Shown here: in pieces, positions 9,408-16,244 of the stretch | How the letters are laid out: every line of letters begins with the position of its first letter | Position numbering within the stretch: the stretch's first letter is position 1 | Assembly (NCBI GenBank): GCA_016712985.1 | Contig: JADJQA010000057.1 | Span: 1-34,565, forward strand | Length of the DNA: 34,565 nucleotides | Reading direction: 5' to 3' | DNA from: Sulfuritalea sp. | GTDB lineage: Bacteria > Pseudomonadota > Gammaproteobacteria > Burkholderiales > Rhodocyclaceae | Program-made: the position numbers and the translations under genes | The notes under the pieces: model-generated | Databases searched by the model: none | Told to the model about the DNA's origin: nothing | The model's input: the letters and a program-made list of their open reading frames with translations, nothing else

Positions 9408-10049
9408 CTACTCCGCGAGGCCGTGCTCGAGGCCGTAGCGAATCAGCTCGGCCGTGCTCTTGAGCCCCATCTTTTCGAGCAGACGAGCGCGGTAGGTGCT
9501 GACGGTTGCAACGCCAAGGTTAAGCTTTTCCGCGATCTGCGTCAGTGTGTTGCCGGTAGAGATCATCACCAGCACCTGATATTCGCGATCGGTGATTCGT
9601 TGATGTGGTGATTTTTCGCTATTGTCCGAAATCGCCTCGGCGAGTTGCTGGGCAACCGCCGGACTGAGGTATTTCTTGCCGGAGGCTACCTGGCGGATCG
9701 CCGTGACCAGCAGTTCCGGCGCGCTCTGTTTGGTCAGGTAGCCCGAGGCGCCGGCCTTGAGTGCGCGCACCGCATACTGCTCCTCCGGGTGCATGCTCAG
9801 AATCAGCACCGGCAGGCGCGGGAATTCCTTCTTCAACTGCTTCAGGGTATCGATGCCGTTGCGGTTGGGCATCGAGACATCGAGCAGGAAGACGTCCCAG
9901 GTCTGCTGGCGGGCCAGCTGCAGGGCTTCTGCGCCGTCGTCGGCCTCGCCGGTGACGACCAGGTCCTCGGTTTCGGAAAGTATCTGCTTCAGGCCCTGCC
10001 GCACAATGGCGTGGTCATCGGCAATAAGCACGTGGATCTTGTCAGTCAT
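9408..10049 (-). CDS. NarL/FixJ-family response regulator
   Basis: The 213-residue protein has an N-terminal receiver domain: acidic pair DDH at residues 11-13, phospho-acceptor Asp57 in FLLDVSMP, and the conserved Lys in LTKQSAPE near 107. A C-terminal LuxR-type helix-turn-helix follows (ITDREYQVLVMISTGNTLTQIAEKL...VSTYRARLLEKMGLKSTAELIRY). It is a DNA-binding transcription regulator activated by phosphorylation. The ATG overlaps the kinase stop in an ATGA, so the adjacent histidine kinase is almost certainly its partner. Target promoters are not identifiable here. Confidence 0.95.
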   Translation of the reverse strand: MTDKIHVLIADDHAIVRQGLKQILSETEDLVVTGEADDGAEALQLARQQTWDVFLLDVSMPNRNGIDTLKQLKKEFPRLPVLILSMHPEEQYAVRALKAGASGYLTKQSAPELLVTAIRQVASGKKYLSPAVAQQLAEAISDNSEKSPHQRITDREYQVLVMISTGNTLTQIAEKLNLGVATVSTYRARLLEKMGLKSTAELIRYGLEHGLAE

Positions 10050-11578
10050 GGCTCAAACAACTTGCTCTGCGATTCCTCTTCGCTCGGGGGTTCTACACCT
10101 GGCCGTTCGGGAACGCGGAGGATGATGTGAGTGCCGGCGTGTTCCGCCGGGCCGATAAAAAAATCCCCGGCAAGACTCAATACCCGCTCGCGAATTCCGC
10201 GGAGACCGAAGGACTTCGGTTTCTGCATGTCCGCTTCAGAAATGCCGCGACCGTTATCCCTGATCTCGAGCACGATGTTACCGCGTTCGCGCCGCAAACG
10301 CATGACCACAAGCGATGCGTGCGCATGTTTTGCGACATTGGTCAGTGCCTCCTGGGCGATGCGAAACAGTGCCAGCGACGTGTCCGGGTCGGGTTCGATG
10401 GCGTCTTCGTCGCATTGCACGCGGCAGGGAATCGCGAAGCGCTGGGTGAAGTCCTCGGCCTGGCATTCAATCGCCGCGGGCAGGCCAAACTCCTTGAGAA
10501 TGCCGGGGCGCAATTCGCGAGCAACGCGACTGGCAGTGCTCATCGCCTGATCCAGCAGACTCTCGATGGAGTGCGCCTTCTCGCGCAAGCGGTCGGCGCC
10601 TTCGGGCAGTTTGCTGGCCAGATGCGCCGCCTCGATCTTGAGAAAGACCAGAATCGACCCGAGCTCGTCGTGGATGTCACGCGAGATCCGTTCGCGCTCT
10701 TCCTCCTTGACGGCTTCGAGGTGAGTGGAGAGCTCGGCGAGCTGCTGGCGGGAACCGCGCAGCGCCCCTTCGCTTTCCTTGCTCTGGGTGATGTTGGTGG
10801 CGATTCCGCGCCACTCGACCACGCCTGAATCGAAGCGATGTGGCGTCGACCGCAGGTTGATCCATTTTTGGCGGGTGCGGCTGCGGGTATGGCCTTCCCA
10901 GTTAAGCAATGTTCCCTTGGCGGCGGATTCGCGCAAGGCGTTTTCGAGGCTCTTTCGTGTTTCGGCGTCGAAGGCATCGAACAGTCTGTCCGCCGAGGCC
11001 AGCAGATGCTGTTGTTTGAAGCCGAAGAGTTTTTGGCAGCCTTCGCTGACGAACAGAAAACGGAACACCCCCTCGGCGTCACGACGCAGTTGAAACAACA
11101 TCCCCGGCAGGTTGGATGCAAGCGCGTCAAAGCGCGCTTGGCTCTCGTTGAGCATTTCCAGTGCCGCGCGGTGATCTGCACGATGCCGGGCTTCGCGCAC
11201 TTCGCGTTCGACGGCCGGAATCAGGCGTTCGAGCCGATCGGCATCGATCACGTCACGCGCCCCCGCCTTCATTGCTGGCTGTGTGCCGCGCTCGTCGCTT
11301 GGGCGGGCCACGACTATCAGCGGCAGGTCAAGGCCGGCTTCGTCGATCTGCCGTACGGCGGCCTGCACCGAGAGCGAGGAAACACCCGGAACGTACAGTA
11401 CCGCGTCCCACGGCTGCTCGCTCAGGGCATTGCGCAGCCCGGCTGGCGTTCCGGCGCGGGAAAACTCACAATCCTTGTCCGCCTCGGCAAACACAGGAAG
11501 CAGATGCGCCGTCACCTCGTCGGATGCTGCGATGAGCAGCAACTGCAATGGCTGGCGTGGAGTTGGACTGGCGACCAT
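10046..11578 (-). CDS. sensor histidine kinase (degenerate receiver-PAS-HisKA_3-HATPase)
   Basis: The 510-residue protein starts with about 120 residues resembling a receiver domain, but the phospho-acceptor position reads DAVLYVPG and lacks the usual Asp, so this is probably a pseudo-receiver. A PAS domain follows (about 140-265: SQARFDALASNLPGMLFQL...EWRGIATNITQSK). Next is a NarX-type dimerisation region with the phospho-histidine in ISRDIHDELGSILVFLKIEAAHL (His near 302), then the HATPase domain with FRIAQEALTNVAKHAHA and DNGRGI...FGLRGIRERV. There are no membrane segments, so it senses a cytoplasmic signal. It is translationally coupled to the response regulator and heads the operon leading to the diguanylate cyclase and CBS genes. 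Confidence 0.92.
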   Translation of the reverse strand: MVASPTPRQPLQLLLIAASDEVTAHLLPVFAEADKDCEFSRAGTPAGLRNALSEQPWDAVLYVPGVSSLSVQAAVRQIDEAGLDLPLIVVARPSDERGTQPAMKAGARDVIDADRLERLIPAVEREVREARHRADHRAALEMLNESQARFDALASNLPGMLFQLRRDAEGVFRFLFVSEGCQKLFGFKQQHLLASADRLFDAFDAETRKSLENALRESAAKGTLLNWEGHTRSRTRQKWINLRSTPHRFDSGVVEWRGIATNITQSKESEGALRGSRQQLAELSTHLEAVKEEERERISRDIHDELGSILVFLKIEAAHLASKLPEGADRLREKAHSIESLLDQAMSTASRVARELRPGILKEFGLPAAIECQAEDFTQRFAIPCRVQCDEDAIEPDPDTSLALFRIAQEALTNVAKHAHASLVVMRLRRERGNIVLEIRDNGRGISEADMQKPKSFGLRGIRERVLSLAGDFFIGPAEHAGTHIILRVPERPGVEPPSEEESQSKLFEP

Positions 11579-11606
11579 GGGCGACGTCGAATTTCAGGAG
11601 GCGGAA

Positions 11607-11634
11607 GTTTATAGCGGATCGGCTCGGCTATAAT
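11607..11634 (+). promoter_or_regulatory. putative sigma-70 promoter for tRNA-Thr
   Basis: A perfect -10 hexamer TATAAT lies at 11629-11634, with a weak -35 (GTTTAT) 16 bases upstream. It reads toward the tRNA, which begins 67 bp downstream, and lies just upstream of the divergent histidine kinase gene. Assignment is from sequence match only. Confidence 0.55.
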
Positions 11635-11701
11635 TTCGTTTTGGTTGCGGTCGTAGCGAAGACTTTGGGGCCGCAGCCAGCCTTCACCGAAACTTCTTTT
11701 T

Positions 11702-11774
11702 GCCGGCATAGCTCAGATGGTAGAGCAACCGCCTTGTAAGCGGTAGGTCGACTGTTCGATTCAGTCTGCCGGCA
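11702..11774 (+). tRNA. tRNA-Thr (anticodon TGT)
   Basis: A complete 73-nt cloverleaf is visible. The acceptor stem GCCGGCA pairs with TGCCGGC, the D-arm is GCTC/GAGC, the anticodon arm is ACCGC-CTTGTAA-GCGGT with anticodon TGT, and the T-arm is GACTG-TTCGATT-CAGTC. The discriminator base is A. The genome encodes only CC after it, then G, so the full CCA is not encoded. The gene sits at the left edge of a degraded accessory stretch, which is a typical setting for integration next to tRNA genes. Confidence 0.95.
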
Positions 11775-11793
11775 CCGTAGAATCAACCAAATA

Positions 11794-11820
11794 GGTCTCT
11801 CGTTGGAGTGGCCTTTTTGC
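11794..11820 (+). terminator. rho-independent terminator after tRNA-Thr
   Basis: An eight-base stem GGTCTCTC / GAGTGGCC with loop GTTG (one mismatch, one G-U pair) is followed directly by TTTTTGCTTTTC. It begins 20 bp beyond the tRNA 3' end and fits its terminator. Confidence 0.7.
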
Positions 11821-11919
11821 TTTTCTGGGTTCATGTAGGTGCTACGTAGGGTTCGCCGGGCAATGAGGTGGCAGGCAACAGCCTGCAAAAAGTCGAAGCA
11901 CTACGATAGCCCCTCGCCG

Positions 11920-12311
11920 ATGCCCCCGATCGCCTTTCAGCCGCTGGCAGGCATTTACGAACCTTCGGCGATCCAGCAACTGCCGGACGCTCGCTGGATC
12001 TTGGCGGCCAAGGGATCCGTGGCATCGCCTGGGTGCCGGCATTGAGCGGTTATCTGGTTATCGCGGGACCGCTGTCCCGCGCGCCGGCACCCTTCCGCCT
12101 GTGGTTTTGGAATGGCACTGATTCTGCCGCGCAGGCGGTTAGTGTTCCCCACCGGAGCGACCTCGAGCGTGCCGAAGGGGTCGCGGCGGCGCTGATCGGT
12201 GGCATTCTCTCAGTGTTACTGGTCAGCGATGACGGCAACCGGGAAGAAGGTCGCAACGCCGGTCACCTGTTGCTGGCGATCAGTCAATTGCGAATCGGAT
12301 CATCGGCGTGA
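11920..12311 (+). pseudogene. DUF3616 protein remnant with large internal deletion
   Basis: The first 27 codons read MPPIAFQPLAGIYEPSAIQQ, a typical DUF3616 N-terminus. A different frame from about 12015 then reads IRGIAWVPALSGYLVIAGP through VPHRSDLERAEGVAAALIGG to LVSDDGNREEGRNAGHLLLA, which is the DUF3616 C-terminus. Intact family members are roughly 330-380 residues, so about 200 central residues are missing and the two ends are out of frame across the junction near 12000-12015. It cannot make a full protein. I recognise the family from memory of its conserved C-terminal phrase rather than from a search. Confidence 0.7.
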
Positions 12312-12531
12312 TCCCGTCATTGGATGCCGCAGTCCGCTTATGAACTCCCTGCCAGGATCTGCCGCTGTGGAGTCTGTTCCCATTGCGGCCACCCGCTGGG
12401 CCGCAGGCAGTGCTTGCGTGCTATTCAGGGGGACTTTCCGCGAATCGTGAACCATGCCGCTCCGAGATTGGCGATTGACTGCCGCACCGGGCGTCCGCCA
12501 TACTGCCTGAAGGCGCGTTGGATTCCCTATC

Positions 12532-12618
12532 CGAGAGGTGGCAGATTGGTCGAATGTACCTGAATCGAACTCAGGCGATGTCGCAAGGCATCCGTGGGTT
12601 CGAATCCAACGCTCTCCG
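12532..12618 (+). pseudogene. degenerate tRNA-Ser (anticodon CGA)
   Basis: An 87-nt sequence follows the class II tRNA-Ser plan: GGTGGCAGATTGGTCGAATG D-region, anticodon arm CCTGA-ATCGAAC-TCAGG with CGA, a long variable arm GATGTC-GCAA-GGCATC, and the T-loop TTCGAAT. Decay is visible. The acceptor stem CGAGAGG/GCTCTCC has mismatches at both ends, the T-stem GTGGG/CCAAC has a central G-A mismatch, position 32 is A instead of a pyrimidine, and the 3' end reads GCCG rather than GCCA. It is best called a relic, though a divergent functional tRNA is not excluded. Confidence 0.7.
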
Positions 12619-12947
12619 CCGCTCGATTCTGCCTGCAGTAGATTCCCCGCGGCTTCAACAACTATCAGCAGCCGACGATCGTGGTGCTGATGGCCGTGTT
12701 CTACCTGATGCCGAAGAGCAGAGCCCGCGGCAGCACGCCCTGAGAATGTCGCCTCAAAGGTATGCGCAGAAGCCTCCATCCCTAGCTTTTTGTTCGACGT
12801 GAGGTTGGAACTGATCTGCTCGAGGCGCTTTAGCTATCGTCCGGCCCGTGAGCGAGCAGTACCGGCCAACTTACCGGGCTGATCGGGTTACGAGGTGTGA
12901 TGCCGTCGAAGCGGTAGCCACGACCACCATTTAGCCGACCAAGGGGA
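12619..12947. other. intergenic relic DNA
   Basis: No complete gene is visible between the tRNA-Ser relic and osmC. A short frame at 12653-12742 encodes a hydrophobic tail (PTIVVLMAVFYLMPKSRARG) ending in a stop, which looks like the last residues of a lost membrane protein. The left copy of the 25-bp inverted repeat lies at 12812-12836. Confidence 0.4.
12812..12836 (-). repeat. 25-bp inverted repeat, left copy
   Basis: Read on the minus strand this matches 16661-16685 at 24 of 25 positions; the identical core is TAAAGCGCCTCGAGCAGATC. The two copies face each other 3.85 kb apart and bracket osmC, a DUF3149 gene, the sigma-54 activator and a small membrane protein gene. Similarity stops sharply at the outer end. 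Confidence 0.85.
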
Positions 12948-13337
12948 TCAGGCTTCGACCAATTCCAGCGTCACAGCCGGCGGTGCATCCATTGCCTTTT
13001 TTACAGGACAGGCGCCAGCGTTTCTCAGCAGGCCTGCGAGGTGGTCCCGTGGAAAGTCTGCGGGAACCTTGAGCTTGAGGTGTATGTCTGTCAGGACGTG
13101 CTGGGCACTGAATACGGGATCAAGCTCGACCTTGATTCCATCGTGGGGCAGTTTCCATTTGCGACAGTAGCGTTGGGCGAAATATGCGGTACAGGCGGCG
13201 AAACTCACCAAGAAAATATCGAAGGGCGATGGCGCCTTGTCCTCGCCAAAGGGCGATGGCTGGTCTGTATCGATGACAAACTTGTCGCCAATATCGGTAG
13301 TGATTTTGGCGCCGTCGAGCACGGATGAAACGATCAT
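12948..13337 (-). CDS. OsmC family peroxiredoxin-like protein
   Basis: The 129-residue protein has the OsmC/Ohr fold signature. A first reactive cysteine lies in PSPFDIFLVSFAACTAYFAQRYC, and a second in NAGACPVKKAM near the C-terminus, the two-cysteine arrangement used to reduce organic hydroperoxides. The family has many members with other or unknown roles (YhfA type), and this one, with 'LLAGLLRNAGACPVKKAM', is nearer that group than classical Ohr. It is cytoplasmic. A ribosome site AGGGGA lies about six bases before the ATG. It stands alone on the minus strand inside the inverted-repeat-bracketed module. Confidence 0.87.
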   Translation of the reverse strand: MIVSSVLDGAKITTDIGDKFVIDTDQPSPFGEDKAPSPFDIFLVSFAACTAYFAQRYCRKWKLPHDGIKVELDPVFSAQHVLTDIHLKLKVPADFPRDHLAGLLRNAGACPVKKAMDAPPAVTLELVEA

Positions 13338-13530
13338 TTCTATCCCCTGAGATGAATTAGCGCCTGCTAATATAGCATGTCTTAACGTCTTTCGTTGTCC
13401 GCGCTATCGTCCGCTTGTCTGCCATGTTGTCGAAAGGGGGCGGTCGATTGAATGCCACATGTCACGTGGAGGCAACGGGAACGAAGCTGAACTTGAACTC
13501 TTCCAGTCGAAGTGCTGCATTCCGCAACGG

Positions 13531-13620
13531 ATGCCGCCTTGGCGATACAACTGGTCGCCCGATCAGGCTATGGCCGTGATCGAACTGATCGATGATCTAC
13601 GTGATCTGATCTCACCATGA
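13531..13620 (+). pseudogene. short coding relic
   Basis: A 29-codon frame reads MPPWRYNWSPDQAMAVIELI followed by DDLRDLISP and a stop. The WSPDQAxAVxELxDxLRDxI pattern resembles small conserved proteobacterial proteins of unknown function (helical, YxWTPEQAxAVxExL). No ribosome site is evident and the frame is truncated compared with those proteins as I remember them. It may be a fragment or a genuine very small gene. Confidence 0.35.
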
Positions 13621-13716
13621 GATGGACCTGTAGCAGAAGTTTCGCGAAGAGCGCGTCACTGGTTCGACGTCGACATTTCCGATCCGTTGTTCTGATCGCC
13701 GTCGGTCTTTTCTTCT

Positions 13717-13740
13717 ACAGGGGCCTACGGGCCCCTGTTT
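13717..13740. terminator. strong GC-rich hairpin terminator
   Basis: A perfect nine-base stem ACAGGGGCC / GGCCCCTGT with loop TACG is followed by TTTAA on the plus strand and by a weaker pyrimidine-poor tail on the minus strand. It lies about 100 bp beyond the stop of the minus-strand DUF3149 gene and could terminate it or any rightward transcript. Confidence 0.65.
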
Positions 13741-13835
13741 AATCTACCAAACCGCTCGCCGACGACGCCAAATTTCGCTACCTTCAAGCAACGCCAACAA
13801 GCCAACGGCGCCACGTAATCCCGATTACAGGTGAC

Positions 13836-14000
13836 TCAATGGGCGTGCGGAACGCCGTTGGGGGCGCCGCTTTGCTTTGCATCTTCGGCTGCGTGCTTGA
13901 CCGCGTAACGGTAGATGAATACTGCCATTGCCACCATGAACAGAATCGTGAACAGGCTCATCAACCCGATGTCCGATGTAAGCAGAAGATTCCAAGCCAT
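13836..14000 (-). CDS. DUF3149 small membrane protein
   Basis: This 54-residue gene begins MAWNLLLTSDIGLMSLFTIL and contains one transmembrane helix (about residues 12-31), followed by a charged tail YRYAVKHAAEDAKQSG and a His-ending C-terminus. The W-x-L-x-x-T-S/T-D-x-G-L-M-S-L start and the single helix match the DUF3149 family of tiny inner-membrane proteins of unknown function found in betaproteobacteria. A GGAG ribosome site lies seven bases before the ATG. It is divergent from the sigma-54 activator across about 315 bp that contain two palindromes. Confidence 0.78.
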   Translation of the reverse strand: MAWNLLLTSDIGLMSLFTILFMVAMAVFIYRYAVKHAAEDAKQSGAPNGVPHAH

Positions 14001-14173
14001 GACTATCTCCGATTGAAAATGCGCCAGATGACCAATCCGGTCATGGCCGCTCCATGATCAACGCAAGAGATATGCCCAACGCGAAGTGCATTCACCACGC
14101 GAGCCCAATGCCATGTTTAGATGGACCATTTTTCGCAGCCGCGGAAGTTTGCCGGGCGCCGCCAGTCGAAACC

Positions 14174-14187
14174 TGCCAAATTTGGCA
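14174..14187. promoter_or_regulatory. perfect 14-bp palindrome, putative regulator site
   Basis: TGCCAAATTTGGCA is a perfect palindrome 128 bp upstream of the sigma-54 activator start. It shares TGCCA/TGGCA half-sites with the sites at 14275-14287 and 15623-15670, suggesting that one dimeric regulator, perhaps the activator itself, binds all of them. Confidence 0.5.
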
Positions 14188-14274
14188 TGCTCGGCGACGT
14201 CCTGACTGTCATGATGCCATCAGATATCTCGCTATAGGCCCGTAGCAATGCGTCTTGCGTGTTGGTGGTGGTGC

Positions 14275-14287
14275 TGTCATTATGGCA
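14275..14287. promoter_or_regulatory. TGYCA-N3-TGGCA palindrome upstream of sigma-54 activator
   Basis: TGTCATTATGGCA lies 28 bp before the activator start codon. It differs by one position from a perfect TGCCA-TTA-TGGCA dyad and matches the site at 15641-15653 downstream of the gene. Its position would suit autoregulation. Confidence 0.5.
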
Positions 14288-14315
14288 GAGTTGTCCTCTT
14301 GTGCCGGAATCCACC

Positions 14316-15611
14316 ATGAAAAGCCCCAATCTTGCGGAACTTGTTTCCTTCATCGATTCCCAGCCGGAACCACACATACTTTGCGATCGCCAGTATCGCG
14401 TCCTGGCCGCGAACGCGGCGTACCGACGCAGCGTAGGGGAAGGTCAGGTCTTCCTCGGGCGCACGTGTTTTGACATTTCCCACCACTTCGACGCCCCTTG
14501 CGACCAAGCGGGGGAAACCTGTCCATTAAAGCAGAGCATTCGCTCGGGGCAGCGCGAGCGCGTCCTGCATCTTCACCATACGCCGAAGGGCGAGGCCTAC
14601 GTCAATATTGAGCTTTCGCCGATTCGCGACAGCGACGGAGCCATCGTGTACTTCATCGAGAAGATGGAGCCCGTTGCGGTAGCTCGCGGTCTGTCGCATA
14701 CGCAAGGCTTGGTAGGGCGCGCACCAGCTTTCCAACGCATGCTTGAAATGGTGGCGCGGGTCGCACCTTCGGAGGCAAGCGTGCTGCTCCTCGGTGAGTC
14801 CGGCACCGGCAAGGAACTGGTGGCAAAGGCCATCCACGATGCGAGTCGCCGGGCTGAAAGACCGTTCGTGGCCGTCGATTGCTCCGGACTCACGGAGACG
14901 CTTTTCGAGAGCGAACTCTTTGGGCACGAGAGAGGAGCCTTCACCGGAGCGGTATCGCGTTCTGTCGGCCTGGTGGGGGCTGCCAGTGGTGGCACCCTGT
15001 TTCTCGATGAAGTCGGGGACATTCCCCTTGTCATACAGGTCAAGCTTCTGCGCTTGCTGGAAACCGGAACGTATCGGCTCGTCGGCTCGGCCGAACCTCG
15101 CAAGGCAGACATCAGGCTCGTCTCCGCCACGCACCGCGACCTGCGTGCCATGGTCGAGAGCGGCAGGTTCCGCCAGGATCTCTATTTCCGTCTAAATACT
15201 TTCCCGGTCAATCTGCCGGCGCTGCGTGACCGGGCAACGGATATTGCCATGCTGGCGGAATCGCTTCTCGGGCGCGTCGCGCCCGGTCGTAGCGTGAGGC
15301 TGGCGGAAGCCTCGATCGAACTGCTGCGCCGCTACGACTATCCGGGCAATGTGCGCGAATTGCGCAATATCCTCGAGCGCGCGAGCCTGTTGTGCGACGG
15401 TGACTCGATTCAGCCCGCGCACCTGCCGGAGGAAGTGCGAGGCGTCCAGGCGCGGATCAAGGGCAGTGTGGCTGCCCCCGCGAGCCTGAAGGAACTCGAA
15501 CGCCAGACTCTGGAGACCCGACTCGCTCACCATCGCGGAAGCCGGAAATCCTTGGCGAAAGAACTGGCCATCAGCGAGCGAACGCTCTATCGGCGACTAA
15601 GGGAACTCTGA
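14316..15611 (+). CDS. sigma-54 dependent activator with Cys-rich PAS domain
   Basis: The 431-residue protein is a bacterial enhancer-binding protein. Residues about 1-125 form a PAS-like sensor bearing Cys51, Cys62 and Cys69 in the spacing C-x10-C-x6-C (TCFDISHHFDAPCDQAGETC), which may bind metal or a cluster or act as a redox switch. The central AAA+ domain has Walker A GESGTGKE, the sigma-54 contact loop GAFTGA, Walker B GGTLFLDEVGD and the R-finger region, all intact. The C-terminus is a Fis-type helix-turn-helix (SRKSLAKELAISERTLYRRLREL). I start it at the ATG for MKSPNLAEL; the earlier in-frame start lacks PAS-like sequence. TGCCA/TGGCA palindromes lie on both sides of the gene, so it probably controls itself and the disrupted downstream gene. 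Confidence 0.92.
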   Translation: MKSPNLAELVSFIDSQPEPHILCDRQYRVLAANAAYRRSVGEGQVFLGRTCFDISHHFDAPCDQAGETCPLKQSIRSGQRERVLHLHHTPKGEAYVNIELSPIRDSDGAIVYFIEKMEPVAVARGLSHTQGLVGRAPAFQRMLEMVARVAPSEASVLLLGESGTGKELVAKAIHDASRRAERPFVAVDCSGLTETLFESELFGHERGAFTGAVSRSVGLVGAASGGTLFLDEVGDIPLVIQVKLLRLLETGTYRLVGSAEPRKADIRLVSATHRDLRAMVESGRFRQDLYFRLNTFPVNLPALRDRATDIAMLAESLLGRVAPGRSVRLAEASIELLRRYDYPGNVRELRNILERASLLCDGDSIQPAHLPEEVRGVQARIKGSVAAPASLKELERQTLETRLAHHRGSRKSLAKELAISERTLYRRLREL

Positions 15612-15622
15612 TACTTGAGGAC

Positions 15623-15670
15623 TGCCATACAGGCAACAACTGCCATTATGGCGCTTCATTTATGGCAGTT
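15623..15670. promoter_or_regulatory. cluster of TGCC/GGCA dyads downstream of sigma-54 activator
   Basis: Within 48 bp there are TGCCATACAGGCA (15623-15635), TGCCATTATGGCG (15641-15653) and a larger perfect inverted repeat AACTGCCAT...ATGGCAGTT (15638-15646 with 15662-15670). The same half-sites occur upstream of the activator. They look like enhancer sites for the activator on a promoter facing right. Confidence 0.55.
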
Positions 15671-15686
15671 TGGCCGTTGAAAAGCT
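15670..15686 (+). promoter_or_regulatory. possible sigma-54 (-24/-12) promoter
   Basis: TTGGCCGTTGAAAAGCT has GG and GC in the 12-base register required for a -24/-12 promoter, with the -24 element TTGGC intact and a poor -12 (AAGCT instead of TTGCT). It abuts the palindrome cluster, closer than enhancer sites usually lie, so the call is tentative. Confidence 0.3.
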
Positions 15687-16123
15687 GTAATCGCCGCCGC
15701 GACGATCGTACGCAATCGCTTGGATTCACAGGCTTTTCGATGAATCGTTCCCCAACTGGCGCAGCACTTGCGCTGTGTCGTTTGACGCTGGCACTTCCAG
15801 TAAAGGCTGCGATTGCCGCCAATAGTGTTCCCGACAGCTTCCCGGCAAAACATATTGATGGTTTGATGCGAAACGCCGACGCCTAGGGCCGCGGCTCCTT
15901 CCGCCGCGGCGGCCGGGGTGTGGCCGCGGGGGGGGGGGCCGCCCTCCCCCCCCCCGCGCCCCAGGGGGGGGGGCTGGCGGCGGCGGGGGCCCCTCCCGGC
16001 CCGGGGGGCGCGTTTACTGTGTGTGCAAACGGTCGGGTACGTTTCGACACAAACAGACACCGTACCCGCCTGCGAGCAAGGGAGGGGACCCGGGTGGCGG
16101 GGGCTCATACCAGGCAGCCATGA
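15687..16123. other. gene-free stretch with extreme poly-G/poly-C tract
   Basis: No convincing gene is present. A weak 48-codon frame starts at the ATG near 15740 (MNRSPTGAALAL). Between about 15895 and 16010 the sequence becomes almost pure G and C, with runs of 11 G (15928-15938), 10 C (15946-15955) and 10 G (15964-15973). Just beyond, CGGGTACG and CGTACCCG form an eight-base inverted repeat with a 19-21 base loop. The tract is unlike anything else in the window and may be an assembly or base-calling fault that has destroyed the start of the following gene. Confidence 0.6.
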
Positions 16124-16244
16124 CGACTACAGCGACATTGAACAACATATTGGTTCGGTGATCCGATTTCTGGATGGTGCCGGGAAAGTGACATCGGCAA
16201 TCGACAACGGTGTCTTGCTGTCTGAAAAGGAAGCAAACAGGTGA
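16124..16244 (+). CDS. C-terminal fragment of unrecognised protein
   Basis: The last 40 or so codons of a frame ending at 16244 look like ordinary protein (SHDDYSDIEQHIGSVIRFLD, then GAGKVTSAIDNGVLLSEKEANR). Upstream the same frame runs into the poly-G/poly-C tract and becomes proline/glycine/arginine noise. The stop overlaps the GTG of the next gene, implying coupling. I do not recognise the family; the real 5' end is missing or corrupted. Confidence 0.4.

Larger units (their letters stand above)
13338..13835. other. gene-poor spacer
   Basis: This half-kilobase separates osmC from the DUF3149 gene. It holds only one short coding-like relic and a strong hairpin terminator, described separately. 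The remainder shows no convincing frame. Confidence 0.5.

Noticed and set aside
12619..12947. A transposase gene inside the left repeat region
   Set aside because: No frame with a DDE or HUH signature was found; the only coding-like piece is a short hydrophobic tail.
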